A stretch of DNA of 24,679 bases from CAZVLE01 sp964627855 (GTDB lineage: Bacteria > Bacillota > Dethiobacteria > DTU022): positions 1-24,679 of the forward strand of contig CAZVLE010000143.1 in assembly GCA_964627855.1 (NCBI GenBank). The letters are read 5' to 3'. The notes below the pieces were generated by a model. The model worked only from the letters and a program-made list of their open reading frames with translations. It was not told where the DNA came from and made no database searches. Below, in pieces: positions 6,983 to 15,384 of this stretch. The position numbers were made by a program, and so were the translations under genes. Each line of letters opens with the position of its first letter. The stretch's first letter is position 1.

Positions 6983-8572
6983 ATGATGAAAGTAGTGCAA
7001 AGTAAACTTGATCTTGATCACAGGAAAGTAGATCTGGCCAGGGAAACAGCGGCCATAATTGCCTCCGGTTTACACTCATGGATCGGCAATTATACTACAA
7101 CGACAATCGAAAGGGCTGCGGCGAGGCTGCTCGGCATTGACGGTGTTGACAAAGGTGGCGTACCCCTTGCCAATGTGATGGTTGAAAAACTGGAACGGGC
7201 CGGATTGCTTAACTGTGGGCTGGTTCCATGGCTTGCCAGGGCGGTAATAAAACTGGAAAAATCACCCCTGGAAATAGCCAAAGAGCTTGGACAGGGAGAA
7301 CTGGATGTTTCGCTGGTGCCTGAATTGCCGGAAGAACGGTGGCGTGAAATAGCGGACACGATGGCTGAAGAAGCGGCGGCAAAAATCAGGGCTACCAGAG
7401 ACAAGCGTGAGAAGCTGATGAGCCAGGCTGCTCCTCCCGGCAAACCTCTTCTTTATGTTATCGTTGCTACCGGGAATGTTTATGAAGATGCAGTCCAGGC
7501 CAAAGCAGCGGCGCTGCAGGGTGCGGATATCGTAGCCGTGATCAGGCATACCGGGCAGAGTTTGCTCGATTATGTGCCCCACGGACCTACCACGGAAGGT
7601 TTTGGCGGTACCTATGCCACCAGGGAAAACTTTCGCATTGTCCGCGAAGCTCTTGATCAGGCCGGCGCAGAATGTGGTCGCTATATTCAGCTGGTTAATT
7701 ATGCTTCCGGTCTCTGCATGCCGGAGATATCGGTTATGGGAGCTTTTGAACGCCTTGACATGATGCTCAACGATGCTATGTATGGAGTTCTCTTTCGCGA
7801 TATCAACATGCGCCGTACTTTCATTGATCAGCATTTTTCGAGAATGATCAATGCCTACGCCGGTATTATCATCAATACCGGTGAGGACAACTACCTGACA
7901 ACGTCGGACGCCTATGAGAAGGGTTATACGGTTCTCGCATCCCAGTTTATCAATGAGCAGCTGGCTCTACGCTCAGGCCTTAAAGAAGAACAAATAGGTC
8001 TTGGGCATGCCTTCGAGATTAACCCGCAAATGGAAGACGGTCTGCTGATGGAAATTGCCCAGGCTCAGCTGTGCCGGGAACTATTTCCCCGCTCACCATT
8101 AAAATACATGCCGCCGACAAAACATGTCAACGGTGATATCTTTCAAACATACCTTGTCAATGGAATGTTCAACCTCGTTTCGGTGCTGACCGGACAGGAG
8201 ATCCAGCTGCTTGGTATGCTGACAGAAGCCATTCATACCCCTTATATCAGCGATCGTTATCTCAGCATTACAAACGGCAGCTATGTTTTCAATACTGCCC
8301 GTCATCTCGGCGAAGAGATTAACTTTGTCGCGGGCGGTAGGATTCAGCAAAGAGCAGCCTTTATTCTTGACAGTGCCTGTGATATGCTTCAGGAGATCGA
8401 AAAGATCGGGCTCGCGGAGGCCATGGAACAGGGTTTATTTGCCGATATAAAGCGGTCCCGTGAAGGTGGTAAAGGGGGTAGTGGCGTAATAATAAAAGAT
8501 AAAGCATACTACAACCCTTTTTTCACTATCTTTTTAAATAATGCAACGTCCCTGGAAGGGAGGTATTCCTAA
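6983..8572 (+). CDS. kamD: Lysine 5,6-aminomutase alpha subunit
   Basis: This 529-residue protein is close in sequence and length to KamD. With KamE it forms the adenosylcobalamin- and PLP-dependent enzyme that moves the terminal amino group of D-lysine or L-beta-lysine, giving 2,5-diaminohexanoate or 3,5-diaminohexanoate. The residues known to hold PLP and substrate in the crystal structure are all present with a constant offset of 4: Arg188 and Ser193 in IRHTGQS, Tyr267 and Arg272 in MYGVLFRD, Asp302 in NTGEDN, and Glu415 in MLTEAIH. Two adjacent ATGs (6983, 6986) and a nearby GTG (6995) leave the exact start open; AAAGG precedes them. It is coupled to kamE, whose start is one base past this stop. 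Confidence 0.93.
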   Translation: MMKVVQSKLDLDHRKVDLARETAAIIASGLHSWIGNYTTTTIERAAARLLGIDGVDKGGVPLANVMVEKLERAGLLNCGLVPWLARAVIKLEKSPLEIAKELGQGELDVSLVPELPEERWREIADTMAEEAAAKIRATRDKREKLMSQAAPPGKPLLYVIVATGNVYEDAVQAKAAALQGADIVAVIRHTGQSLLDYVPHGPTTEGFGGTYATRENFRIVREALDQAGAECGRYIQLVNYASGLCMPEISVMGAFERLDMMLNDAMYGVLFRDINMRRTFIDQHFSRMINAYAGIIINTGEDNYLTTSDAYEKGYTVLASQFINEQLALRSGLKEEQIGLGHAFEINPQMEDGLLMEIAQAQLCRELFPRSPLKYMPPTKHVNGDIFQTYLVNGMFNLVSVLTGQEIQLLGMLTEAIHTPYISDRYLSITNGSYVFNTARHLGEEINFVAGGRIQQRAAFILDSACDMLQEIEKIGLAEAMEQGLFADIKRSREGGKGGSGVIIKDKAYYNPFFTIFLNNATSLEGRYS

Positions 8573-8573
8573 A

Positions 8574-9341
8574 GTGGAACTGGATTTAAGCAAGGTTAAG
8601 ACTTATGGTGACACTCTTAACGATGGAGCGATGCAGGTTAGTTTTACCCTTCCTGTCCCGGCCGGAGACGAAGCCAAGGAAGCGGCCAGGCAGATGGCAT
8701 TAAAGCTGGGCCTGGAAGGTCCGACGGTCACAGAAATGGCAGACCTGGGAGCCGGTTTCGCCTTTTTTATTGTCTACGGGAATTGTACGCACAGCGTTGA
8801 CTATGCTGCCATAAAAATTCCCAAGCGTGAGCAGGAAATACTGAGCTTTAAGGAAGTAAATGAACTGATCAAGCAGGAGCTTGGGCGTAAAGTGGTGGTG
8901 GTGGCCGCCTGTACCGGCAGCGATGCCCATACTGTCGGGATTGATGCAATCGTAAACATGAAAGGTTATGCCGGTGAATATGGCCTTGAAAGATACCCGG
9001 AAATAGATGCTTACAACCTGGGCAGCCAGGTGCCAAATGCCGAATTGCTGGCTAAAGCGGTGGAACTTAATGCCGATGCGATCCTGGTTTCACAGGTGGT
9101 AACCCAGAAAAACATTCACCTGGAAAACCTGACAGAGCTGGTTGAGCTGTCTGAGGCTGAAAGCCTGCGTGACCGGGTGCTTTTGATCTGTGGCGGGCCG
9201 CGTATTTCACATGAACTGGCCATCGAGCTTGGCTATGATGCCGGTTTTGGCGCGGGAACCCTTCCCAACCATGTTTCTTCATATATCGTCGCTGAACTCG
9301 TGCGGCGAAAAGAAACAGCCACCGAGGGTGCGGAAGGTTAG
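8574..9341 (+). CDS. kamE: Lysine 5,6-aminomutase beta subunit (B12- and PLP-binding)
   Basis: This 255-residue protein starts at GTG 8574, ten bases after AAGGGAGG and directly after the kamD stop. The in-frame ATG at 8541 lies inside kamD ahead of that ribosome site and is less likely. The N-terminal 100 residues are the dimerisation part, followed by a Rossmann-type cobalamin domain. The base-off/His-on signature D117-A-H119-T-V-G122 is intact, and Lys130 in VNMKGYAG sits exactly 11 residues after the cobalt-ligand His, as Lys144 follows His133 in characterised KamE; that lysine forms the PLP aldimine. The C-terminal LLICGGPRI and GYDAGFGAGT segments are family typical. It closes the kamB-kamD-kamE operon and is followed by a terminator. 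Confidence 0.93.
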   Translation: MELDLSKVKTYGDTLNDGAMQVSFTLPVPAGDEAKEAARQMALKLGLEGPTVTEMADLGAGFAFFIVYGNCTHSVDYAAIKIPKREQEILSFKEVNELIKQELGRKVVVVAACTGSDAHTVGIDAIVNMKGYAGEYGLERYPEIDAYNLGSQVPNAELLAKAVELNADAILVSQVVTQKNIHLENLTELVELSEAESLRDRVLLICGGPRISHELAIELGYDAGFGAGTLPNHVSSYIVAELVRRKETATEGAEG

Positions 9342-9410
9342 GATCCGGCCAGTAATAATCAGCATGAATCATAAGTTTTGAACAGATATTTTTAATAGTC
9401 AGTGAACTGG

Positions 9411-9443
9411 TAAATGGGGAGGTACGCCTCCTCATTTATTTTT
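9411..9443 (+). terminator. Intrinsic terminator of the kamBDE operon
   Basis: AAATGGGGAGG (9412-9422) pairs with CCTCCTCATTT (9427-9437) over 11 bp with one G-T wobble and a TACG tetraloop, followed by ATTTTT. It lies 70 bases after the kamE stop and separates kamE from the second kamD-like gene. Confidence 0.88.
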
Positions 9444-9448
9444 CCGGT

Positions 9449-9476
9449 TTGCCCTGCTGTGACGATATGCTAAAAT
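9449..9476 (+). promoter_or_regulatory. Predicted promoter of the second kamD-like gene
   Basis: TTGCCC (9449-9454), a 16-base spacer and TAAAAT (9471-9476) follow the kamBDE terminator, giving a leader of roughly 25 bases. The -10 matches five of six positions and the -35 four of six. Confidence 0.4.
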
Positions 9477-9505
9477 GAAATAATTAAAGATACCATTGAC
9501 GGGAT

Positions 9506-11074
9506 GTGGTTTTGTTGGATTACAAGCTTGATCTTGATCATGACAAAATTGATCGGGCCAGGGAAATTGCCGCCAGGATAGCAGACAACCTTCATGGCTG
9601 GATTGGCGACTACACCACGACAACTATCGAGCGTTCTACGGCGAGACTGCTGGGCGTTGATGGTGTTGATCGGGCAGGAGTGCCCCTGGCCAATGTGATG
9701 GTGGAAAAACTTCACCAGGCCGGTATTCTCGACCGGGGCCTGCTCTCCTGGTTGGCCCGGGCTATGGTTGTCAGGGGGGAATCTTCGCAGCAGATTGCTG
9801 AAGCGCTTGCCGTGAATGAGCTGGCTGTAGATAAAGTACCCGACTGCTCCCCCGATCAGTGGCTGCACCTGGCCAGGGAAAAAGCAAAAGAAGCAGCGCT
9901 TAAAATCAGGGTGGTGCGGCAGGAACGTGAGCAATTAATTGCCGGGGCAATGCCACTGCAAAAACCGCTTCTCTACGTCATCGTATCGACGGGAAACATC
10001 TATGAAGACGCCGTGCAGGGTAAAGCGGCTGCCCTGCAGGGCGCCGATTGCATATCACTACTGAGGCATACTGGGCAAAGCTTGCTCGATTACGTTCCTT
10101 ACGGGGCCACCACCGAAGGTTTTGGCGGGACGTACGCTACCCAGGAAAACTTTCGGATTATGCGCGAGGCTCTTGACGAAGCCGGCCGGGAGTCCGGGCG
10201 CTATATTATGCTGGTCAATTATGCTTCGGGGCTATGCATGCCTGAAATATCTGTCATGGGCGCATTCGAAGGTCTCGATATTATCCTCAATGATGCCATG
10301 TATGGCATCCTCTTTCGCGATATAAACATGAAGCGAACCCTGATCGATCAGCATTTTTCACGGATGATCAAGGCCTTTGCCGGGATCATGATCAACACCG
10401 GTGAAGATAATTTTCTTACTACAGTTGATGCCTATGAAAAGGGTTACACTGTCATAGTTTCCCAGCTGATCAATGAGCAGCTGGCCCTGCGTTCTGGTCT
10501 GAAGGAAGAACAGATTGGACTGGCCCATGCTTTTGAAATTGATCCTTCCCTGGAAGACGGCCTGCTGCTGGAGATTGCCCAGGCCAGGCTCTGCAGGGAA
10601 CTTTTCCCCCGATCGCCGATGAAATACAATCCGCCAACCAAGCATATCACCGGCGATATTTTTAAAACTTACCTGATCAACGGTATCAGTAATCTGGCTT
10701 CGGTCTTGACAGGCCAGGAAATCCACTGTCTTGGTATGCTAACCGAAGCGATCCATACCCCCTTTATCAGTGATCGTTATCTCAGCATTGCCAATGCCAA
10801 GTACGTTTATAATAATGGTCGTCATCTGGGTGAAGAGATGCTTTTTGTCAGGGGAGGCCGCATTCAGGCCAGGGCTGCCCATTTGCTCGATATGACCCTG
10901 GCCATGCTGGAAGAAGTGGAAAGCATTGGCCTGGAAGAAGCTCTGGAAAGGGGCATGTTTGCCGACATCAAGCGCTTTCGCGAGGGCGGTAAAGGCTATA
11001 ATGATGTCATCTTAAAGCACCGGGATTATTATAACCCCTTCTTTGAAATCTTCAAAAATGATCAACCGGGTTAG
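9506..11074 (+). CDS. Second KamD paralogue (lysine 5,6-aminomutase alpha subunit-like) without its own KamE
   Basis: This 522-residue protein is a full-length paralogue of the KamD encoded 1 kb upstream; long identical blocks suggest roughly two thirds identity by eye. All known catalytic contacts are kept: Arg187, Ser192, Tyr266, Arg271, Asp301 and Glu414. Differences occur at otherwise conserved active-site-proximal positions: Phe303 for Tyr in GEDNY, Ala340 for Gly in LGHAFE, and Asn375 for Met in KYMPPTK. No beta subunit follows, and it has its own promoter after a terminator. It may share the KamE made upstream to form an enzyme with another substrate range, but this is inference. The start is uncertain: GTG 9506, TTG 9512 and TTG 9515 are all possible after GACGGG. 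Confidence 0.85.
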   Translation: MVLLDYKLDLDHDKIDRAREIAARIADNLHGWIGDYTTTTIERSTARLLGVDGVDRAGVPLANVMVEKLHQAGILDRGLLSWLARAMVVRGESSQQIAEALAVNELAVDKVPDCSPDQWLHLAREKAKEAALKIRVVRQEREQLIAGAMPLQKPLLYVIVSTGNIYEDAVQGKAAALQGADCISLLRHTGQSLLDYVPYGATTEGFGGTYATQENFRIMREALDEAGRESGRYIMLVNYASGLCMPEISVMGAFEGLDIILNDAMYGILFRDINMKRTLIDQHFSRMIKAFAGIMINTGEDNFLTTVDAYEKGYTVIVSQLINEQLALRSGLKEEQIGLAHAFEIDPSLEDGLLLEIAQARLCRELFPRSPMKYNPPTKHITGDIFKTYLINGISNLASVLTGQEIHCLGMLTEAIHTPFISDRYLSIANAKYVYNNGRHLGEEMLFVRGGRIQARAAHLLDMTLAMLEEVESIGLEEALERGMFADIKRFREGGKGYNDVILKHRDYYNPFFEIFKNDQPG

Positions 11075-11138
11075 CTAACCAGGGCCAGGGAAAAGAAAGC
11101 ATGAGCGAATATATTTTCGGGTGAGGTGAGGTTTTGGG

Positions 11139-12368
11139 GTGAAACCAGATCAAAAAGCTTTTGACAAAGCTGTTCAGTTGATCGATCGCAGGACGATGGT
11201 CAACTTATTAAGAGAACTAGTGGCCATAAAAAGCCCCTTTTTTGCAGAAGAGGAGATTATTGCTTACCTGCACCGCCGTTTGTCAGGAAATAAGCGTTTG
11301 AAAACAAGAATTCATCATTATGAAGAAAAGGTTATCACCGGGTTCAAGGGTCAGAATCTTCTAGTTGAACTACCCGGCCGGGGTGGTGGTCCGAAACTGC
11401 TGCTTAACGGTCATGTCGATACAGTTCCCCTCTGTGATGACTGGTCTGTTGATCCCTATGCCGGAATAGAAAAAGATGGCCGTCTCTACGGCTTGGGTGC
11501 CCTCGATATGAAGGCTGGAATAGTAATTTGTGTAACTCTGCTTGAAGTACTGGTTGAGGCCGGGATTGAGCTGGCCGGTGATATTATTTTCACAGCAGTG
11601 AGCGACGAGGAAGGACCTTTCGGACTGGGCACACACTATCTGATCATGGATAAACTGATTAACGATAGTGATTATGCCATAGTCACAGAACCATCGGGGC
11701 CTTTTGCCCCCGGCAAGGAAAGTTTTCCCTGTCTTGCCCTCGGCAGCAGGGGAACGGCGGTTTATTATGTTAAAGTGAAAGGCAAATCAGCTCATGGGGC
11801 TAATCCCGAAAAAGGCATTAATGCCGTGGAGGATGCCGCACGGATCATTACCACTCTTACAGATAAACTTGATTTGGGCTATCATCCCAAGCTGGGTAGC
11901 GGGACTATGTGTATAACCAACCTGCATGGTGGAGAAAAATACCTTTTGGTGCCCGAGGAAGCCAGCTTTACCATTTACCGGCACACCGTGGAGGGAAATG
12001 CCGAGCGTGCCTTAGAGGAGGTTAAAGAGATTGTTGCTGGACTTGACCTCATGAGTGAAGTTGAGATTAAATTGCGCGATCTGCCCCATCCCGATACTTT
12101 TTTTCTACCCTGGACTGTAAGTGAAGAGAGTAAGCTTGTTCAGTCTCTGCAGGCCGGCAGTCGTGAAGTTATCGGTAAAAAGATGCAAACAACCTATTTT
12201 CGTTCCGAATCAGATGCCAACCACATCGCTTCCCGCCTGAAAATTCCTACTGTGCTTTTTGGTCCGGATGGAGCTAACTACCATGCCGCCGACGAATACG
12301 TAGATATTGGAACCATGGTCGATGCAACCCGCATTATACTCCACACAGTTTTTAATTTGCTGGCTTAA
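11139..12368 (+). CDS. M20-family zinc deacylase/peptidase (ArgE/DapE-like)
   Basis: This 409-residue protein is of typical ArgE/DapE size. The two-zinc site is intact: His92 and Asp94 in NGHVDTVP, bridging Asp123 in LGALDMKAG, general base Glu157 and ligand Glu158 in VSDEEGPFG, a Glu in VTEPSG, and a C-terminal His in ANYHAADEY. The central dimerisation domain includes KGKSAHGANPEKGINAVE. The family removes acyl groups from amino acids (acetylornithine, succinyl-diaminopimelate) or cuts small peptides. GTG 11139 follows GAGGTGAGG at good spacing. It lies 64 bases after the second kamD-like gene with no terminator between, so the two probably share a transcript; an N-acylated diamino acid is a reasonable substrate guess. 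Confidence 0.88.
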   Translation: MKPDQKAFDKAVQLIDRRTMVNLLRELVAIKSPFFAEEEIIAYLHRRLSGNKRLKTRIHHYEEKVITGFKGQNLLVELPGRGGGPKLLLNGHVDTVPLCDDWSVDPYAGIEKDGRLYGLGALDMKAGIVICVTLLEVLVEAGIELAGDIIFTAVSDEEGPFGLGTHYLIMDKLINDSDYAIVTEPSGPFAPGKESFPCLALGSRGTAVYYVKVKGKSAHGANPEKGINAVEDAARIITTLTDKLDLGYHPKLGSGTMCITNLHGGEKYLLVPEEASFTIYRHTVEGNAERALEEVKEIVAGLDLMSEVEIKLRDLPHPDTFFLPWTVSEESKLVQSLQAGSREVIGKKMQTTYFRSESDANHIASRLKIPTVLFGPDGANYHAADEYVDIGTMVDATRIILHTVFNLLA

Positions 12369-12383
12369 CAGGAATATACCGGC

Positions 12384-12412
12384 TTGTATCAATCATCCTC
12401 TAGGTATATAAT
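12384..12412 (+). promoter_or_regulatory. Possible promoter upstream of the ABC transporter genes
   Basis: TTGTAT (12384-12389), a 17-base spacer and a perfect TATAAT (12407-12412). A terminator-like hairpin only about 20 bases downstream makes its role unclear: either the hairpin attenuates this transcript, or the motif is chance in AT-rich DNA. Confidence 0.3.
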
Positions 12413-12430
12413 ACAAAAAATATAACTAAT

Positions 12431-12462
12431 CCTCATTATTCAGAATAATTGCGGGGTTTTTT
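12431..12462 (+). terminator. Terminator-like hairpin after the deacylase gene
   Basis: CCTCATTATT (12431-12440) can pair with AATAAT (12444-12449) and, past a TGC bulge, GGGG (12453-12456), followed directly by six T. It would end the transcript from the deacylase gene, or act as a leader terminator for the ABC genes. The rest of the gap to 12624 holds no gene that I can support. Confidence 0.45.
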
Positions 12463-12624
12463 CCAGCGGTCTCATTGTTTGCTTCTCTCCATAACAGTTT
12501 CAGTCTTTGCTAAATATATGGGACAGCTTATTTATAGAGATTAAGCTTGATATGGGGGTGATTGTGGAGGCCTGGTTTGTGTTCTGGATTGGTTCAGGGG
12601 TTCGACAAAAAAAAGGAGTGATGA

Positions 12625-13497
12625 ATGATCATGTTGAATCGAAAAAGTTTAATTCTTTTTGTTCTGTTTTTAGCGGCAATGTTGTTTGTTATCGGCGGTT
12701 GCGCGCCGGCTGATGATGTTCCGGCAGATGTTCCAGATGAAGTACCTGAAGAAGAGCCTGATGAAGAAGCAGTGCCTGAAGGTGATGGCAGCCTGCAGAG
12801 AGTCCTCGATGCCGGTCAACTGGTTGTAGTTGGCAGCGGTGGTTACCCGCCCTTTAATTTCTACGGTGAAGATGATCCCGATACGCCGATCGGTTTTGAC
12901 GTCGATACCGCTAAAGCCATTGCCGATAGGCTGGGCGTTGAGCTGGTCTACGAAACGTCAGACTGGGACGGTCTGCCTGACGGTTTAAGGGCCGGCCGTT
13001 ACGATGCCATTCTGGGCAGTATGGCCGATACTGAAGCGCGCCGTGAAATTGTTAGCTTTACTATTCCCTATTACTATTCCGGGGCACAGCTTATTGTTCG
13101 TGCTGATTCCGGCTTAACGGGGCCGGAAGACGTTGAGGGTCTCGATATCGGGGTAATCACCGGTGAAACCTACGTTGATGATGCCTTAGACCTGGGTGCC
13201 AATGATGTTCACTATGCAGAGGTTAATACTATCCTGCTGGAAGTGCTCGGTGGCAGAATTGACGGAATGATCACCGATCGCCTTGTAGCCATAAGAGGTA
13301 TGGAAGAGATAGCCGGCGGTGAAGAATTGATGCTGGCCGGTGAATTGATACGAACCGAAAATGTGGCTGTAGCATTCCGCCAGGAAGATAATGAACTAAG
13401 AGAAAAGGTCAGTGAAATACTGGAAGAATTACATGCAGACGGGACCATGACCGAGATCAGCATGCTGTGGCATGGAGTAGATATTACCAAGCCTTAA
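12625..13497 (+). CDS. Amino-acid ABC transporter substrate-binding lipoprotein (family 3)
   Basis: This 290-residue protein starts at ATG 12625, about seven bases after AAAGGAG. A lipoprotein signal peptide runs to the lipobox VIGGC with the modified Cys26, followed by an unusually acidic Asp/Glu/Pro linker of about 26 residues. The binding domain begins near residue 55 and has family-3 landmarks: GYPPFNF, GFDVDTAKAIADRLG, and DAILGSMADTEARREIVSFTIPYY. Such proteins capture polar amino acids (glutamine, histidine, lysine/arginine and similar) outside the membrane and deliver them to the permease encoded next. The ligand cannot be told from sequence. It is separated from the permease by a 179-base gap holding a strong hairpin. 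Confidence 0.92.
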   Translation: MIMLNRKSLILFVLFLAAMLFVIGGCAPADDVPADVPDEVPEEEPDEEAVPEGDGSLQRVLDAGQLVVVGSGGYPPFNFYGEDDPDTPIGFDVDTAKAIADRLGVELVYETSDWDGLPDGLRAGRYDAILGSMADTEARREIVSFTIPYYYSGAQLIVRADSGLTGPEDVEGLDIGVITGETYVDDALDLGANDVHYAEVNTILLEVLGGRIDGMITDRLVAIRGMEEIAGGEELMLAGELIRTENVAVAFRQEDNELREKVSEILEELHADGTMTEISMLWHGVDITKP

Positions 13498-13522
13498 ACC
13501 AGTTTAGTTGTTTTTGCTAACC

Positions 13523-13567
13523 CTTCCCTGCCGTTCTCCCCCGCAACGGGGGAGAACGGCAGGGAAG
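13523..13567. terminator. Perfect 21-bp hairpin between binding-protein and permease genes
   Basis: Bases 13523-13543 and 13547-13567 are perfectly complementary over 21 bp with a 3-base CAA loop, beginning 25 bases after the lipoprotein stop. No T-tract follows directly (AAGTAAAATATAAAA); a T-rich stretch comes later, around 13592-13610. The placement suits an intercistronic mRNA-stabilising or partial-termination element that lets more binding protein than permease be made, though a repetitive palindromic element is also possible. Confidence 0.7.
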
Positions 13568-13676
13568 TAAAATATAAAATGTATTTTGCTTGGCTGTTTT
13601 TCTTTTTTTATCGATCAACAAATACTTTAATTACAGCATTGCAGCATTAATGGTTTCCAGATAAGGAGCTGAATTT

Positions 13677-14348
13677 ATGTTTGATGTCCCCTGGGATTTT
13701 ACTGCCATTCCGAGATTTTTCCCCGGTTTTTATGTAGCTGCCCTGCTTACTATACAGATAACATTTTTTGGAATATTGGTCGGCCTGGTCTTAGGTCTGA
13801 TCACCGGTTTAATGAGACTTTCAACAAATAAGCTAATCAATACTCCTGCAAAGTTTTATATTTGGGTTATTCGTGGCACTCCGCTATTACTGCAATTAAT
13901 GATTATTTATTATGGACTCATAGATTTAGTCAGTATCGACCGAATGCCGGCAGCATTTATCGGTCTCGGTGTTCATAATGGGGCCTATATTGCAGAAATA
14001 TTCAGGGGAGCAATCCAGTCCGTTGACAGGGGGCAGCGTGAAGCTGCTCTTTCGCTTGGCATGACACCGATGCAGGCTATGAAGCGGATCATCTTGCCGC
14101 AGGCTTTCAAAAGATCAGTTCCTGCCCTGGGTAACCAGTTTATTATTGCCCTTAAAGATTCGTCGCTGGCCAGTGCTATTGCCGTCAGGGAACTGTTGTT
14201 GAGGGCCCGGCAGATGGGATCATCAACGTTGATGATGCTGGAGATGCTGATGATCGTCGGTATCTATTATCTGGCCATGACTACCGTGCTTACTTTCGTG
14301 GTGGGCAGAGTTGAAAAACGTCTCCAGGTTAGCGATTATCGGGATTAG
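13677..14348 (+). CDS. Amino-acid ABC transporter permease (HisM/GlnP family)
   Basis: This 223-residue membrane protein is of typical size. ATG 13677 follows AAGGAG at good spacing. About five transmembrane segments are visible, starting around residues 16-45 (GFYVAALLTIQITFFGILVG). The cytoplasmic EAA loop is clear: REAALSLGMTPMQAMKRIILPQA at about 120-142, which docks on the ATPase. An early IRGTPLLLQLMIIYYG motif is diagnostic for the polar amino-acid permease family. It would form the membrane channel, probably as a homodimer since only one permease gene is present, with the lipoprotein upstream and the ATPase 14 bases downstream. Confidence 0.93.
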   Translation: MFDVPWDFTAIPRFFPGFYVAALLTIQITFFGILVGLVLGLITGLMRLSTNKLINTPAKFYIWVIRGTPLLLQLMIIYYGLIDLVSIDRMPAAFIGLGVHNGAYIAEIFRGAIQSVDRGQREAALSLGMTPMQAMKRIILPQAFKRSVPALGNQFIIALKDSSLASAIAVRELLLRARQMGSSTLMMLEMLMIVGIYYLAMTTVLTFVVGRVEKRLQVSDYRD

Positions 14349-14362
14349 AGGTGTAGCTCATA

Positions 14363-15085
14363 ATGATTAAGATTAGAGGTTTAAATAAATGGTTTGGCGA
14401 TCTTCATGTTTTGAAGGATATAGATCTTGATGTTGCCGAAAAAGAAGTGGTTGTGGTTATCGGGGCCAGTGGTTCCGGCAAGAGCACCCTTTTGCGCTGC
14501 ATCAATTTCCTCGAGTTTGCCCAGAAGGGAGAAATATTTATTAACGGCAAGGAAACTGATCCTAAAAGCAAAAAGCTGCACCTGATCCGCATGGATGTGG
14601 GTATGGTCTTCCAGCATTTTAACCTGTTCCCACACAAGACTGTAATGGGTAATGTTATTGAGGGGCTGACCCAGGTAAAAAGAATACCTGCTGAACAGGC
14701 TCTTGGTCAGGGTGTGGAACTACTTGACAAAGTAGGTCTCTCAGACAAGGCCAATGTATATCCGGCTATGCTTTCAGGGGGCCAAAAGCAGAGGGTGGCT
14801 ATTGCCCGGGCCCTGGCTATGAATCCGAAAATAATGCTTTTCGATGAGCCGACTTCAGCCCTCGATCCGGAGCTGGTTGGCGAGGTCTTACAGGTTATGA
14901 AAAATCTGGCCAACGAAGGTATGACGATGATGGTGGTCAGCCATGAGATGGGTTTTGCCCGCGAGGTGGGTGACCGGATGATTTACATGGATGAAGGTAA
15001 AATTATTGAAGAAGGAAAACCGGAAGAGCTTTATAAGAATCCGCAACAGGAGCGGACAAAGTCTTTTCTCCGTCAAATTCTTTAG
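14363..15085 (+). CDS. Amino-acid ABC transporter ATP-binding protein (GlnQ/HisP family)
   Basis: This 240-residue ATPase is full length. Walker A GASGSGKST is at residues 34-42, the Q-loop Gln84 in VFQHFNLFPH, the signature LSGGQ at 137-141, Walker B IMLFDE at 157-162, and the switch His follows in VVSHEMGFA. The FNLFPHKTV segment and C-terminal PEELYKNPQ are typical of the polar amino-acid importers. It powers uptake by the upstream permease and lipoprotein and is the last gene of that operon. The 284-base gap that follows, up to the DMT gene, contains no gene or clear terminator that I can support. Confidence 0.95.
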   Translation: MIKIRGLNKWFGDLHVLKDIDLDVAEKEVVVVIGASGSGKSTLLRCINFLEFAQKGEIFINGKETDPKSKKLHLIRMDVGMVFQHFNLFPHKTVMGNVIEGLTQVKRIPAEQALGQGVELLDKVGLSDKANVYPAMLSGGQKQRVAIARALAMNPKIMLFDEPTSALDPELVGEVLQVMKNLANEGMTMMVVSHEMGFAREVGDRMIYMDEGKIIEEGKPEELYKNPQQERTKSFLRQIL

Positions 15086-15384
15086 CCTGTTCTTTTCAGA
15101 TAACAGATCCATGAATAAGCTAAGGGTCAGGTCTGCTCAGGCATCATTTTCATATAATCATGGTTGAAAAAGAATATTTCACAATCTCCACCTGGCTTAT
15201 CTGAACTGGTGGTGATTTTCGCAATGTCTCAGAGCCGACTGGCAGTGTTCAGCCCAGTTGATCCTGAGGCATAACTTTTCATTTATCTTTCCTTGCCGAT
15301 CTCGTGTATCTCCACAGTCTGGAATATGATAATATAGATCCCGGTACGCTGAAACCAGTTTAGAGGTAGTTGAGAAAAAACAAG

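Noticed and set aside
7262..7834. A 190-codon minus-strand open frame inside kamD
   Set aside because: A shadow frame in a strongly conserved gene with no recognisable product.
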